From Parvibaculum sp. (GTDB taxonomy: Bacteria > Pseudomonadota > Alphaproteobacteria > Parvibaculales > Parvibaculaceae), in NCBI RefSeq assembly GCF_030651915.1, contig NZ_JAUSBV010000010.1:62001-126000 (forward strand): 64,000 nucleotides of DNA, written 5' to 3'. This document shows positions 1 through 8,101 of this stretch, one piece after another. Under the pieces are notes generated by a model. It did no database searches. It saw only the letters and a program-made list of their open reading frames with translations, and was not told where the DNA came from. The position numbers were made by a program, and so were the translations under genes. The stretch's first letter is position 1. Each line of letters starts with the position of its first letter.

Positions 1-549
1 TTTGTTGAGGCCAACATAGTGCCACGGCTTTTGCTTCGGCATTGAGCGTTCAAAAATTATGTCGTAATTGAAGGAGACCATGGCATCGCGAGATCTGATG
101 TGATTCAGCAAAAGCTGACCGTATGAATGTCGGGTGCTTTTGTTGGCTCTATAGCGTCCAAATACGTTCCCAATTTCCGAAACTAGATCACCCCAAATTT
201 GGGTTGTGTAAGTTCGAAGCTGTGCGCTGGTGCCCGGCGCTTGGATTCGCTCAGAGAGAAATGTGAATACTTCCTCTACGTCAATATCGGAAAGGGATTG
301 CCGTCGCTGTTTGGTGCTATGCCTAGCGGGAACCTTGGCGTAGTTGAGAAAATACCGAAATAGGAATGCCTCGATGCGCTTGGACTTTTCTTTGTTCGTA
401 CAGAATCGCAGAAAAGTGGGCCAAAATTCTTTTTGGATTGGGATTGGTACTTTTCCGCCGCCTTGAACTGCAGCGGTCGCTCCGGCACCGTACGAAGCTC
501 CAGCACCGATAAAATATACAATCTTTCGGCTTGGCTTTTGCTTTGCCAT
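1..549 (-). CDS. SIR2-like domain protein, 5' part only (cut by window edge)
   Basis: The minus-strand frame is open for 183 codons from the ATG at 549 to the window edge, so the C-terminus is missing. Near residue 13 it has FIGAGASYGAGA, the glycine-rich NAD-binding signature of SIR2-like domains, and near residue 162 it has SFNYD, a second motif typical of SIR2-like proteins of phage-defence and toxin type. A Shine-Dalgarno AGGAG lies at 558-562 and overlaps the stop codon of the sugar kinase upstream, so the two genes are probably co-transcribed. GC is about 45 to 50 percent on the lines counted, far below the flanking genes, which suggests recent acquisition. NADase activity and an antiphage role are inferences; partner domains would lie outside the window. 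Confidence 0.75.
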   Translation of the reverse strand, partial: MAKQKPSRKIVYFIGAGASYGAGATAAVQGGGKVPIPIQKEFWPTFLRFCTNKEKSKRIEAFLFRYFLNYAKVPARHSTKQRRQSLSDIDVEEVFTFLSERIQAPGTSAQLRTYTTQIWGDLVSEIGNVFGRYRANKSTRHSYGQLLLNHIRSRDAMVSFNYDIIFERSMPKQKPWHYVGLNK

Positions 550-560
550 TCGTGCAACTC

Positions 561-1493
561 CTAAAGTTCTTTTGTTCCAATGTCTCGGTACAAGCGATCT
601 TCCGGCCACAGCCATGCGGCGCCGCGGACGCCGCTGGCGTCGCCGTGCTGGTGGGGGCGCAAGCGGGTGGCGACGGTGTCGGAGAAGACGTAAGCGCCCC
701 AGCGGGCAGGCACTTCGTCGTAGAGGGCTTCGATGTTGGACATGCCGCCGCCCAGGACGATCACTTCGGGGTCGAGAATGTTGATCGTGTGGGCCAGCGC
801 GCGGGCGAGGCGGTCGGCGTAGCGGCGGAGCGCCAGGCGGGCGGGGCGGGCGCCCGTTTGCGCCGCGGCGACGATTTCTTCGGGCGTCAGCGCCTCGCCT
901 TCTTCCTCCTTGTAGAGGCGGGCGAAAGCGGGCCCCGAAGCCCATGTTTCGATGCAGCCCTTCTTGCCGCAATAACAATCCGTACCCGGATATTCGTCCG
1001 GGTGCATCCAGGGCAGCGGATTGTGGCCCCATTCGCCGGCAATCGCGTTGGGGCCCGCCAGCAGCCTGCCGCCGATGACAATGCCGCCGCCGACGCCGGT
1101 GCCGAGAATGACGCCAAAGACCGAGGCGGCGCCGGCGCCCGCGCCGTCGGTTGCTTCGGAGAGCGCGAAACAATCGGCGTCGTTGGCGAGGCGGAGGGGG
1201 CGGGCCAGCGCCGTTTCGAGATCGCGCCCGAAGGGATGGCCGATCAGCCAGGTGCTGTTGGCGTTTTTGACGAGGCCTGTCGCCGGCGAGATCGTGCCCG
1301 GCATGCCGATGCCAACCGTGCCTTGTTGTCCGGTCTCGGCTTCGAGGGCGGCGACCAGATCGCGGATCGCGGCGACGGTGGCCGCGTAGTTGCCCTGTGG
1401 GGCGGCGATGCGGCGGCGCGTCAATTCGCGGCCTTCAGCGTCGAGGGCCAGGGCTTCGATTTTGGTGCCGCCGAGGTCGATGCCAATGCGCAT
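561..1493 (-). CDS. ROK family sugar kinase, probably fructokinase
   Basis: This 310-residue protein phosphorylates a hexose with ATP in the cytosol. It starts with the phosphate-binding motif GIDLGGTKIE, carries GVILGTGVGGG for nucleotide binding, and has the ROK zinc site CYCGKKGC preceded by the EWGHNPLP stretch usual in Mak-type fructokinases. Length is normal for the family. The substrate cannot be settled by eye; fructose is the best guess, and mannose or an amino sugar is possible. No other sugar-use gene is next to it. Only 11 bases separate it from the SIR2-like gene downstream. Confidence 0.88.
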   Translation of the reverse strand: MRIGIDLGGTKIEALALDAEGRELTRRRIAAPQGNYAATVAAIRDLVAALEAETGQQGTVGIGMPGTISPATGLVKNANSTWLIGHPFGRDLETALARPLRLANDADCFALSEATDGAGAGAASVFGVILGTGVGGGIVIGGRLLAGPNAIAGEWGHNPLPWMHPDEYPGTDCYCGKKGCIETWASGPAFARLYKEEEGEALTPEEIVAAAQTGARPARLALRRYADRLARALAHTINILDPEVIVLGGGMSNIEALYDEVPARWGAYVFSDTVATRLRPHQHGDASGVRGAAWLWPEDRLYRDIGTKEL

Positions 1494-1599
1494 GGGGAGA
1501 TTTCACGATTCAGGTTGTGCGGGGTGTTTATATTACGATGAAGGAAGGCGTGGATGGCCCGAATAAATCGGGCCATGACGGCTTTGGGGGATCGGGTGC

Positions 1600-2796
1600 A
1601 TGGCGTTTGTTGCTTGCTGGCTGCTTGCCTTTGTACTTCTCGCACTTCCCGCCCAGGCGGATGACCGCCTGACGGTGGTGCTGGTGGGGGATACCGGGCT
1701 TAACGCCGGCGGGGCGCCGGTCGATGCGCGGGGCGGCTGGAAGGGCGGGCGGCTGGTGACGACGGCGGAAGCGCTGGAGGAGATCGCGCCGTGGCTTCAG
1801 GGCGATGTCGTGTTCGCCAATCTCGAAAGCGTGGTGACCGACCGCAACGACATTCCGGCGCGCGAAAAGATGTTCGTATTCCGCATGCATCCCCAAGGCG
1901 TGCGGGGGCTGGCGGCGGCAGGGATCAATGTGTTCTCGCTCGCCAATAATCATGCGCTCGACTACGGGACGCGCGGGGCCGGCGAGACACTGGCCCATGT
2001 GGCGGCGGTGCCGGGACTGAAGGCATGGCCGGGGCTCGGGCGGACGCGCGAGGCGGCGATGCGGCCGCACGTCTTCGAGATGCGCGGGCTCAAGGTGGCG
2101 GTGTCGGCGGTCGGCAATGCCGGCGGCGGGTTGCCGGCGGGCGAAGGCCATGCGGGGATGCTGCAGGAGCGGACCGACTTTGCGGAGGTGGCGGCGCGGC
2201 TGAAGGACGAGGCGGCGGATCTGCGGATCCTGTCGGTGCATTACGGGCGCGAGTTCGCGCCGCTGACCGATGCCGTGGATATTGCGCGCTTCCGGGGCGC
2301 GGCAGCGGGGGCGGGGGCGACGATTGTCGCCGGGCATCATGCGCATGTGGCCAAGGGGGTCGAGATTTCAGGGGCCCATCTCGTCGCCTATGGGCTTGGG
2401 AATTTTTTGCATCTGGGGACGCAGAACATGGCGCGGTTCGATATCTGCCGCGATTTCGGGCTGCTGCTCAGGGTGGGGCTGGCGCGGGGCGCTGCGGGGC
2501 TCGCGGTCGAGACGGTGGAGGCGGTGCCGCTCAAGGGCATGCATTTGCGGGTGGAACCGATGGGCGGGGAGGCGGCGCGGCTGCGGCTTGAGGTGCTGAA
2601 CTATCTCGGGGGCCGGCTCGATGGCGGCGAGGCGCGGGGCTTGCGGTTTCGTCCGCAGGCGGACGGGTCGGGGCTCTGGTGCGCGGCCGGGGCGAGCGAT
2701 GCGCGCTGTGCGGGCTGGGAGGAGCCGGAGGAATCGGTGCGAGAGGCGGAGATTGTGGCGGCTTGCGGGAAGGATGTGAGAAGAGGGAATTTTTGA
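1600..2796 (+). CDS. CapA family exported metallophosphatase-like protein
   Basis: This protein of 398 residues has an N-terminal signal peptide ending near ALPAQA, so it should be exported. It then shows the CapA/PGA_cap calcineurin-like motifs in order: VGDTG, FANLES, LANNHALDYG, SVHYGRE, AGHHAHV and YGLGNF. CapA proteins belong to poly-gamma-glutamate capsule systems, but no capB, capC or capE partner is present, so a stand-alone envelope phosphatase is as likely. The gene diverges from the kinase, with about 100 bp between them. Confidence 0.8.
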   Translation: MAFVACWLLAFVLLALPAQADDRLTVVLVGDTGLNAGGAPVDARGGWKGGRLVTTAEALEEIAPWLQGDVVFANLESVVTDRNDIPAREKMFVFRMHPQGVRGLAAAGINVFSLANNHALDYGTRGAGETLAHVAAVPGLKAWPGLGRTREAAMRPHVFEMRGLKVAVSAVGNAGGGLPAGEGHAGMLQERTDFAEVAARLKDEAADLRILSVHYGREFAPLTDAVDIARFRGAAAGAGATIVAGHHAHVAKGVEISGAHLVAYGLGNFLHLGTQNMARFDICRDFGLLLRVGLARGAAGLAVETVEAVPLKGMHLRVEPMGGEAARLRLEVLNYLGGRLDGGEARGLRFRPQADGSGLWCAAGASDARCAGWEEPEESVREAEIVAACGKDVRRGNF

Positions 2797-2835
2797 AGGG
2801 AAGGCAGGTCGCACGCGAAGGGAAGAAGGGGTTCA

Positions 2836-2859
2836 CGCGGAGACGCGGAGTCGCGGAGA
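2836..2859. repeat. three 8-bp direct repeats CGCGGAG(A/T)
   Basis: Three head-to-tail units of CGCGGAGN lie in the gap behind the capA-like gene. Similar strings occur as intergenic repeats in some alphaproteobacteria. No coding or regulatory role can be shown. They are followed at 2878-2910 by an imperfect GC-rich inverted repeat. Confidence 0.6.
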
Positions 2860-2937
2860 GGAGAAGGTTTCTGGCGCTTCCGCCTTCGCTCCTGGCGGAG
2901 CTTCGGCGGACAAGTCGCGCCGGAAACAAAAAACAAT

Positions 2938-3030
2938 GTCATTGCGAGGAGCGAAGCGACGAAGCAATCCAGAAGCCGCAAACTCCGAGACTGCCGCTTC
3001 TGGATTGCTTCGCCTTCGGCTCGCAATGAC
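2938..3030. repeat. palindromic intergenic repeat (GTCATTGCGAGG...CTCGCAATGAC)
   Basis: The ends are near-perfect inverted copies: GTCATTGCGAG at 2938 and CTCGCAATGAC ending at 3030. Inner arms read GCAATCCAGAAG and CTTCTGGATTGC. The whole can fold into one long hairpin. Elements with this terminal sequence are scattered through many alphaproteobacterial genomes as small non-autonomous repeats. It fills most of the 258-bp gap between the CapA-like and HAD genes, which converge here, and may also help end transcription. Confidence 0.8.
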
Positions 3031-3054
3031 GAATCTGTTTTTCCGTTGGAGATG

Positions 3055-3759
3055 TCAGAACCCGTCCGCCTTCAGCTTTTCCGAAATGAAATCTTCCGCG
3101 GCGCTCCATTCCGTTGTGTGGAAGTGGCTGTCGGGGGCCTGTCCCAGCAATTTGGCGAGGCGGGGGTCGGCGATGAAGTGGACGCGGTGGGAGGGGGCAT
3201 GGGCCCTGGCGACCGATGAAATGTTGTGGGGGATGTCGTCGAGGAAGAAGACCGGGGCCTTGACGCGCTCGGCCATGCGGCGGACGGCGCCGCCTTTCAG
3301 GCCCTTGTTGGCGATGACCGGGTAGTCGATGCCTTGCGCGGCGAGGCTGGCGGCGCGGGTTTCGCGGGCTTCGAAGGGGACATTGGTCAGGACGACGATC
3401 TGGGTGCGTTCGGAGAGGCGGGAAAGCGCTTCGGCGGCGCCGGGGACGACCAGCAGCGAATGGGTCTGGGCGGCGAAGAAGCCGTCGAGGAGCGCCGGCA
3501 TGGCGGCCGGCAGCACAGGCTCGCCGGTTTCGCGGCTCTTGATGTTGCCGGTCAGCGCGAAACTCTGCAGGTCGAGCCAGAGGCCCTGGGTTTCGAGATA
3601 GAGCTCGAGGCCGGCGACGAACTGGATCAGTACCTCGTCGGCGTCCGAGACGATGATCGGGCGGCCGGGGATCAGATCGAGGGCGTCGATCTGGGGGATC
3701 ACCGCCTCGTCAATGGCCAGCGGGTCCGGTTTCGGCGGCTTCGGGCTTTCGGCATTCAT
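3055..3759 (-). CDS. HAD superfamily hydrolase
   Basis: This 234-residue cytosolic protein has HAD motif I as VSDADEVL (nucleophile Asp of the first DxD), motif II as VVLTNVP, a lysine in NKGLKGG, and motif IV as FLDDIPHNI. It therefore looks catalytically complete. The substrate is unknown. Its start codon overlaps the stop codon of the upstream DUF3572 gene (ATGA), indicating translational coupling. Confidence 0.85.
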   Translation of the reverse strand: MNAESPKPPKPDPLAIDEAVIPQIDALDLIPGRPIIVSDADEVLIQFVAGLELYLETQGLWLDLQSFALTGNIKSRETGEPVLPAAMPALLDGFFAAQTHSLLVVPGAAEALSRLSERTQIVVLTNVPFEARETRAASLAAQGIDYPVIANKGLKGGAVRRMAERVKAPVFFLDDIPHNISSVARAHAPSHRVHFIADPRLAKLLGQAPDSHFHTTEWSAAEDFISEKLKADGF

Positions 3760-4046
3760 GACCAGTGATGCTCCTCACCGCCCGGCAGCGCCCGGCGGGC
3801 GGCGGCCGGAAGCTCGGGCGCGAGGCCGGCTTCGGCACAAAAGGCCAGCAGGCGGGGTTCGTCGTTCAGCAGATATTCGAGGACGAAACCGAGGAATACC
3901 GGGTCGGCGGCGCGGGCGCGCAACTCGTCGGGCGCCAGGCCCGAACGGTCGAGGAAGTCGCCCAGCAGGTCCTCGTCGGCCGCGATGTGCCCCAAGGCGT
4001 GGATCGCCACGAATTCAGCCTCGTCTGCGGTCATTTTCCTCGTCAT
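3756..4046 (-). CDS. DUF3572 family protein
   Basis: A small acidic protein of 96 residues starting MTRKMTADEAEFVAI. The alphaproteobacterial DUF3572 family has this length and N-terminal region; its function is unknown. Starts further upstream (ATG at 4073, GTG at 4079) are possible but none has a clear ribosome binding site. It overlaps the HAD gene by four bases. The divergent neighbour is divK, and DUF3572 next to divK-pleD is, from memory, a recurrent alphaproteobacterial arrangement. Confidence 0.75.
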   Translation of the reverse strand: MTRKMTADEAEFVAIHALGHIAADEDLLGDFLDRSGLAPDELRARAADPVFLGFVLEYLLNDEPRLLAFCAEAGLAPELPAAARRALPGGEEHHWS

Positions 4047-4246
4047 CCGATTTGCACACGCAACGTTAATCATAGGCACAGTTTAATTAGAAACCGAAGG
4101 AAAGCGGGCGCCGGAGACCCCTCGTTAAAGACTTAGTTAAGGATATTCGGGTCATATGATCCAAGCGGCGTCCCTGTCGGGCGTCCCGGTGACCGGGGAT
4201 TCGGGTCGACTACGGGCTTGCCCGGTACAAGTGGAGTTCTGGAGCT

Positions 4247-4621
4247 ATGGACGCAATGTCTAAGAAGGTCCTGATCGTCGAAGACAATGAGCTCAACATG
4301 AAGCTCTTCCACGATCTTTTGGACGCGCACGGCTATCAGACGCTGCAGACGCGGGACGGCATCGAGGCGCTTGAAATCGCGCGGACGAATCGCCCCGACC
4401 TTATCCTCATGGACATCCAGCTGCCGGAAGTGTCGGGGCTCGAAGTCACCAAGTGGATCAAGGAAGACGACAGCCTGCGCTCGATCCCGGTGATCGCCGT
4501 CACGGCCTTCGCCATGAAGGGCGACGAGGAGAAGATCCGCGAAGGCGGCTGCGAGGCCTATATCTCGAAGCCGATTTCGGTGACGCAGTTCCTGGAGACG
4601 GTTCAACGTTTCCTTCGCTAA
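4247..4621 (+). CDS. divK: DivK, single-domain response regulator of the cell cycle
   Basis: A receiver domain with nothing else, 124 residues. The acidic pocket is VEDNE, the phospho-acceptor Asp is in LMDIQLP, the switch Thr in VTAFAM and the Lys in ISKPIS. In alphaproteobacteria DivK is phosphorylated and dephosphorylated by PleC/DivJ-type kinases and controls the CtrA pathway. A second ATG at 4256 (MSKKVLIV) matches the usual DivK N-terminus and may be the true start. The pleD gene follows 30 bp downstream, the normal operon. Confidence 0.95.
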   Translation: MDAMSKKVLIVEDNELNMKLFHDLLDAHGYQTLQTRDGIEALEIARTNRPDLILMDIQLPEVSGLEVTKWIKEDDSLRSIPVIAVTAFAMKGDEEKIREGGCEAYISKPISVTQFLETVQRFLR

Positions 4622-4651
4622 AGACAATTTTCTCGGCAAGGACGGGATCCT

Positions 4652-6025
4652 GTGACTGCTCGCGTATTGATCGTTGATGACGTTCCCGCCAATCTGAAGC
4701 TGCTCGACGCCAAGCTCACAGCCGAATATTTCGATGTGTTCAAGGCGTCGTCCGGCCCGGAAGCGCTGGATGCCGCCCGCGAGCAGCAGCCGGACATCAT
4801 CCTGCTCGATGTGATGATGCCGGGCATGGACGGTTTCGAGGTCTGCCGCCGCCTGAAGGCGATGCCGGAGACCGAACATATTCCCGTCGTCATGGTGACC
4901 GCACTCGACCAGCCGAAGGACCGCGTGCAGGGACTGGAAGCGGGCGCCGACGATTTCCTGACCAAGCCGCTCAACGATCTGGCGCTGTTTGCGCGGGTGA
5001 AGAGCCTTGTGCGCCTGAAAATGGTGACCGACGAATTGCGCATGCGCGAGGCGACCGGCCAGCGTATCGGCGCGCTCACCGTTGGCGGCGACAATTTCCT
5101 GATGAAGGAGCCGGGCCGCATTCTGGTCATCGACGACCGGCCGACCTCGCTGAAGCGCATCACCGAGACGCTTTCGAGCGAACACACGCTGACGGTGGCC
5201 GAAAGCCAGGACGAGCTTTTCGAGCTCGCCACCCAAGGCAATTTCGATCTGCTGATCGTCAGCCTGACATTGCAGGAATATGACGGGCTTCGGCTGTGTT
5301 CGCAGCTTCGCTCGCTTGAAGCGACGCGTCAGACCCCGATTCTCGCGATCGTCGAGGACGGCGATACGAGCCGGCTGGTCCGGGCGCTCGACATGGGCGT
5401 CAACGATTATCTGGTGCGGCCGATGGAGCGCAACGAGCTGGTCGCGCGGGCGCGCAGCCAGCTGCGCCGCAAGCGCTACCAGGATTATCTGCGCGACAAG
5501 TTCCAGCAGGGGCTCGAGCTGGCGATCACGGACGGGCTGACGGGGCTCTACAACCGGCGTTACATGGAAGGCCATCTTTCGACGCTGGTGGCCGACGGCG
5601 TCAAGACCGGCAAGTCCGTGGCGCTGCTGATTTTCGATATCGACTATTTCAAGCCTGTCAACGACACCTATGGCCATGCCGCGGGCGACGCCGTTCTCAA
5701 ACAGTTTGCGACGCGGATCGCGCAGAATGTGCGCGGCATCGATCTGACCTGCCGCCTGGGCGGCGAGGAGTTCGTGGTCGTGATGCCCGATACCGACCTT
5801 GCCTATGCGATGATGGTGGCCGAGCGGTTGCGCCTGCGTGTGGCCTCCGAGCCTTTCGTGCTGAACGCGGAGACCGGGCAGACGCTCGAAATCACGGTCA
5901 GCATCGGCATAGCCATGACCGAGGGTTCCCATGATACGGCCTCGAAGCTGCTCGAGCGTGCCGATCAGGGGCTTTACCGGGCCAAGCGCGACGGCCGCAA
6001 CCGCGTCGCCGCCGAAGCCGCCTGA
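4652..6025 (+). CDS. pleD: PleD diguanylate cyclase response regulator
   Basis: Domains in order: receiver 1 (residues 1-120, Asp in LLDVMMPG), receiver 2 (about 153-270) whose acceptor position reads LIVSLTLQ and so is degenerate, and a GGDEF domain (about 290-457). The active site is GGEEF and the inhibitory site RGID lies just before it, so product feedback is expected. The enzyme makes cyclic di-GMP from two GTP and helps drive the swarmer-to-stalked style transition. Start is GTG. The degenerate second receiver is normal for PleD, where it acts as a dimer adaptor. Confidence 0.95.
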   Translation: MTARVLIVDDVPANLKLLDAKLTAEYFDVFKASSGPEALDAAREQQPDIILLDVMMPGMDGFEVCRRLKAMPETEHIPVVMVTALDQPKDRVQGLEAGADDFLTKPLNDLALFARVKSLVRLKMVTDELRMREATGQRIGALTVGGDNFLMKEPGRILVIDDRPTSLKRITETLSSEHTLTVAESQDELFELATQGNFDLLIVSLTLQEYDGLRLCSQLRSLEATRQTPILAIVEDGDTSRLVRALDMGVNDYLVRPMERNELVARARSQLRRKRYQDYLRDKFQQGLELAITDGLTGLYNRRYMEGHLSTLVADGVKTGKSVALLIFDIDYFKPVNDTYGHAAGDAVLKQFATRIAQNVRGIDLTCRLGGEEFVVVMPDTDLAYAMMVAERLRLRVASEPFVLNAETGQTLEITVSIGIAMTEGSHDTASKLLERADQGLYRAKRDGRNRVAAEAA

Positions 6026-6110
6026 AGTTTCCTTCTTCCTGTCGAGATCAGATGCAGTCTTCGTTTGTCTTCGCGCAACAAGACTGCCGGTTAACCTTGT
6101 ATATTCATGG

Positions 6111-6332
6111 TTAACATGGCCGGTCCCAGAAATGCGGCCCGAATTCCTTTATTGGCACAACAGAGCGTGCTAGCTTTTCTATGGGCATTTCGGTTTCGCC
6201 GCCGATGCGCATCCGCTCTCGCTGGGGGGTGAGTCGGACGCGGTACAGGTGGCGATTTGTGTCCTCGTGGGGTGCTCAGGTCCGCCGCATCTCCTGGGTC
6301 CGCGAGGCACGGCCGGTCGGGGCGTGGTTCAT
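6111..6332 (-). other. 432-bp gap with one small in-frame reading frame interrupted by TGA
   Basis: Between pleD and rpmG there is no convincing gene on the plus strand. On the minus strand an ATG at 6330-6332 follows a very strong Shine-Dalgarno (AGAGGAGG) and opens an 18-codon frame ending in TGA at 6276-6278. The same frame then continues without another stop to TAA at 6111-6113, 74 codons in all. It could be a leader peptide, a small broken gene, or chance. It lies beyond the rpmG terminator, so it would need its own promoter. Confidence 0.25.
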
Positions 6333-6400
6333 GGAGTGGCCTCCTCTGATAAGCCGCGGTTACCCCGGCCGGCCACCTTTCTATTTCGATTGCAGCGACG

Positions 6401-6432
6401 AAAAAGCCGGTCCCTGGGGGACCGGCTTTTTT
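6401..6432 (-). terminator. intrinsic terminator behind rpmG
   Basis: AAAAAGCCGGTCCC and GGGACCGGCTTTTT form a perfect 14-bp stem with a three-base loop and a T run on either strand. It lies 27 bases after the rpmG stop and can work in both directions. Confidence 0.92.
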
Positions 6433-6458
6433 GCGTTCGGAGCGCCTGAAGACGGCTC

Positions 6459-6626
6459 TTACTTGATCTTGGTTTCCTTGAACTCGACATGCTTGCGCGC
6501 GATCGGGTCGTATTTCTTGATGACCATCTTTTCGGTCATGGTGCGGCTGTTCTTCTTCGTCACGTAGAAGTAGCCGGTGTCGGCCGTGCTTTCGAGCTTG
6601 ATCTTGATGGAGGCGGGCTTCGCCAT
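6459..6626 (-). CDS. rpmG: 50S ribosomal protein L33
   Basis: A basic 55-residue protein starting [13 protein letters not shown], with the L33 core [12 protein letters not shown] and a C-terminus rich in lysine (FKETKIK). It lacks the CxxC pairs of zinc-binding L33, as usual for proteobacteria. An upstream in-frame ATG at 6644 would add six residues, but the start at 6626 fits the family and has AAGGA in front. It is part of the large ribosomal subunit near the E site. Confidence 0.95.
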   Translation of the reverse strand: MAKPASIKIKLESTADTGYFYVTKKNSRTMTEKMVIKKYDPIARKHVEFKETKIK

Positions 6627-6734
6627 GACCGGAAATCCTTGCAATTACAGGGGCTTGAGGCATCAGCCCGGAAGGCCGCGCCGGAATCTCCGGCTGGCCG
6701 ATTTGGGCGCAGACTACTCAGGCGCAGGCTGAAG

Positions 6735-7940
6735 TCAAGCCGGGCCGCCAATACGCGGGGCGGTGAAGAAGCGCCAGCCCGCGACCAGCAGATAGACGCC
6801 GCAGAAGCCGGCCATGACGACGATCAGGCCATGCGGGTCCCAGAGGTCCATGCCGATGCCGGCCATGGGCGGGCCGATCAGCGCGCCGGTCGAATACATC
6901 AGCACGAAGGCCGCATTGGCCGAGGCGAGGTCGGCGCCGCGGAAGCGCTGGCCAAGCAGGGTCAGGCCGACCGTGTAGAGGCCGACGACGACGCCGCCGA
7001 AGACGAAGAGCGTGGGCGCGAAGAGCCAGAGATTGTGGGCGACCAGTGGGATCGCCGAAGCACCGAGCAGGCCGACAAGAGCGCAGACCAGCAGCACCAT
7101 GCGGCGGTCGGCGCGGTCGGCCCAGATGCCGATCGGGATCTGACAGAGAATGTTGCCGGCGGCGAAGATCGAGAGCACGAAGGCGGCGGTCTGTTCGGTC
7201 ATGCCGGTGCGCACGCCATAGACCGGCAGCAGATTGAAGATGTTGGTTTCGGTGGCGCCGTAGACGAGGCCTGCCAGCGTGGCGGCCGGGGCGACGACCA
7301 GAAAGCTCGCGAAACTTTTGGTCGGGCGTTCGGTGACGCGGGGGGCGAGGCCGCGGCCGAAAAGGATCAGCGGTATGCCGGCGGCGAGGATCAGCACGCC
7401 GATGGTGGCGAAGGGCAAGAGGCCCTGCGTGCCGACCAGAAAGAGCAGCACCGGGCCGGAAGCGAAGCCGCAGGAGAGCACCGTGCCGTAAATGCCGATC
7501 AGACGGCCGCGGTTTTTTTCATCCGCCAGCGTGTTGATCCAGAATTCGCTGACGACGAAGAGGCCGGTCAGCGCCAGACCGTTGGCGAAGCGGATCGGGA
7601 ACCAGATCCAGACATCGGGAAAGATGTAATAGGCCGGCATGGCGACGGCCGAGACCAGAATGCAGGTCATCAGGAAGGTGATTGCCGGAACCCGGCGCAG
7701 CAGCGCCGGGATGAAGGGCGTCAGCATGAATGTGGCGAGCGCCGGCATGGCCGTGTTGAGGCCAATGATCGAGGCGGGCACGCCCTGACGCTCCATCAGC
7801 AGCGCCAGCAGCGGGATCGAGACTCCAAGGCCCATGCCGACGACGCTGATGCAGGCGATGACCGCGACGAGGCTGCGGCGGCGCTCTGCGGGTGAGAGCG
7901 GCGCGTCGGCCAGCATGGTGAGGGTTTTCGGGTCTTGCAT
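6735..7940 (-). CDS. MFS transporter (YcaD-like)
   Basis: A 401-residue inner membrane carrier with about 12 hydrophobic segments in two halves. The cytoplasmic loop DEKNRGRLIG after helix 4 and ADRADRRM in the second half match the MFS loop signatures. The start at 7940 (MQDPKTLTML) has AAGAAG upstream; a longer frame to 8069 exists but runs through a palindromic repeat. The substrate is unknown. It reads in the same direction as rpmG but lies upstream of it with a 108-bp gap. Confidence 0.85.
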   Translation of the reverse strand: MQDPKTLTMLADAPLSPAERRRSLVAVIACISVVGMGLGVSIPLLALLMERQGVPASIIGLNTAMPALATFMLTPFIPALLRRVPAITFLMTCILVSAVAMPAYYIFPDVWIWFPIRFANGLALTGLFVVSEFWINTLADEKNRGRLIGIYGTVLSCGFASGPVLLFLVGTQGLLPFATIGVLILAAGIPLILFGRGLAPRVTERPTKSFASFLVVAPAATLAGLVYGATETNIFNLLPVYGVRTGMTEQTAAFVLSIFAAGNILCQIPIGIWADRADRRMVLLVCALVGLLGASAIPLVAHNLWLFAPTLFVFGGVVVGLYTVGLTLLGQRFRGADLASANAAFVLMYSTGALIGPPMAGIGMDLWDPHGLIVVMAGFCGVYLLVAGWRFFTAPRIGGPA

Positions 7941-8010
7941 GGGTTCTTCTTTTTCGCGGTTCGGAATGTACCGCGTTTGCAGCATATGCCGCACCTCAGA
8001 GCCCCCGCCC

Positions 8011-8033
8011 CGAAAAATTCTTCGAATTTTTCG
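8011..8033. repeat. AT-rich palindrome flanked by GC-rich inverted repeats
   Basis: CGAAAAATTC and GAATTTTTCG form a 10-bp stem around a three-base loop. On both sides lie C-rich blocks (CCCGCCCC on the left, then CCCGCCCC and GGGGCGGG to about 8052). The element sits between the MFS gene and the Nudix gene that reads toward it. It may be a mobile palindromic repeat or part of a terminator for the Nudix pair. Confidence 0.6.
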
Positions 8034-8101
8034 ACCCGCCCCCCAGGGGCGGGTGGGTGTTGTATTCAACGGTCAAAGTGGCTCTGCGCCGGTGAAACCG
8101 C

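Noticed and set aside
4133-5932. 599-codon frame opposite divK-pleD
   Set aside because: It is antisense to two well-supported genes and rich in His, Arg and Gln as expected for a mirror frame.
6276-6278. TGA read as selenocysteine
   Set aside because: No SECIS-like hairpin was recognised next to it and the extended frame matches no known selenoprotein.
6181-6567. 128-codon plus-strand frame between pleD and rpmG
   Set aside because: It crosses the strong terminator at 6401-6432 and runs antisense into rpmG.
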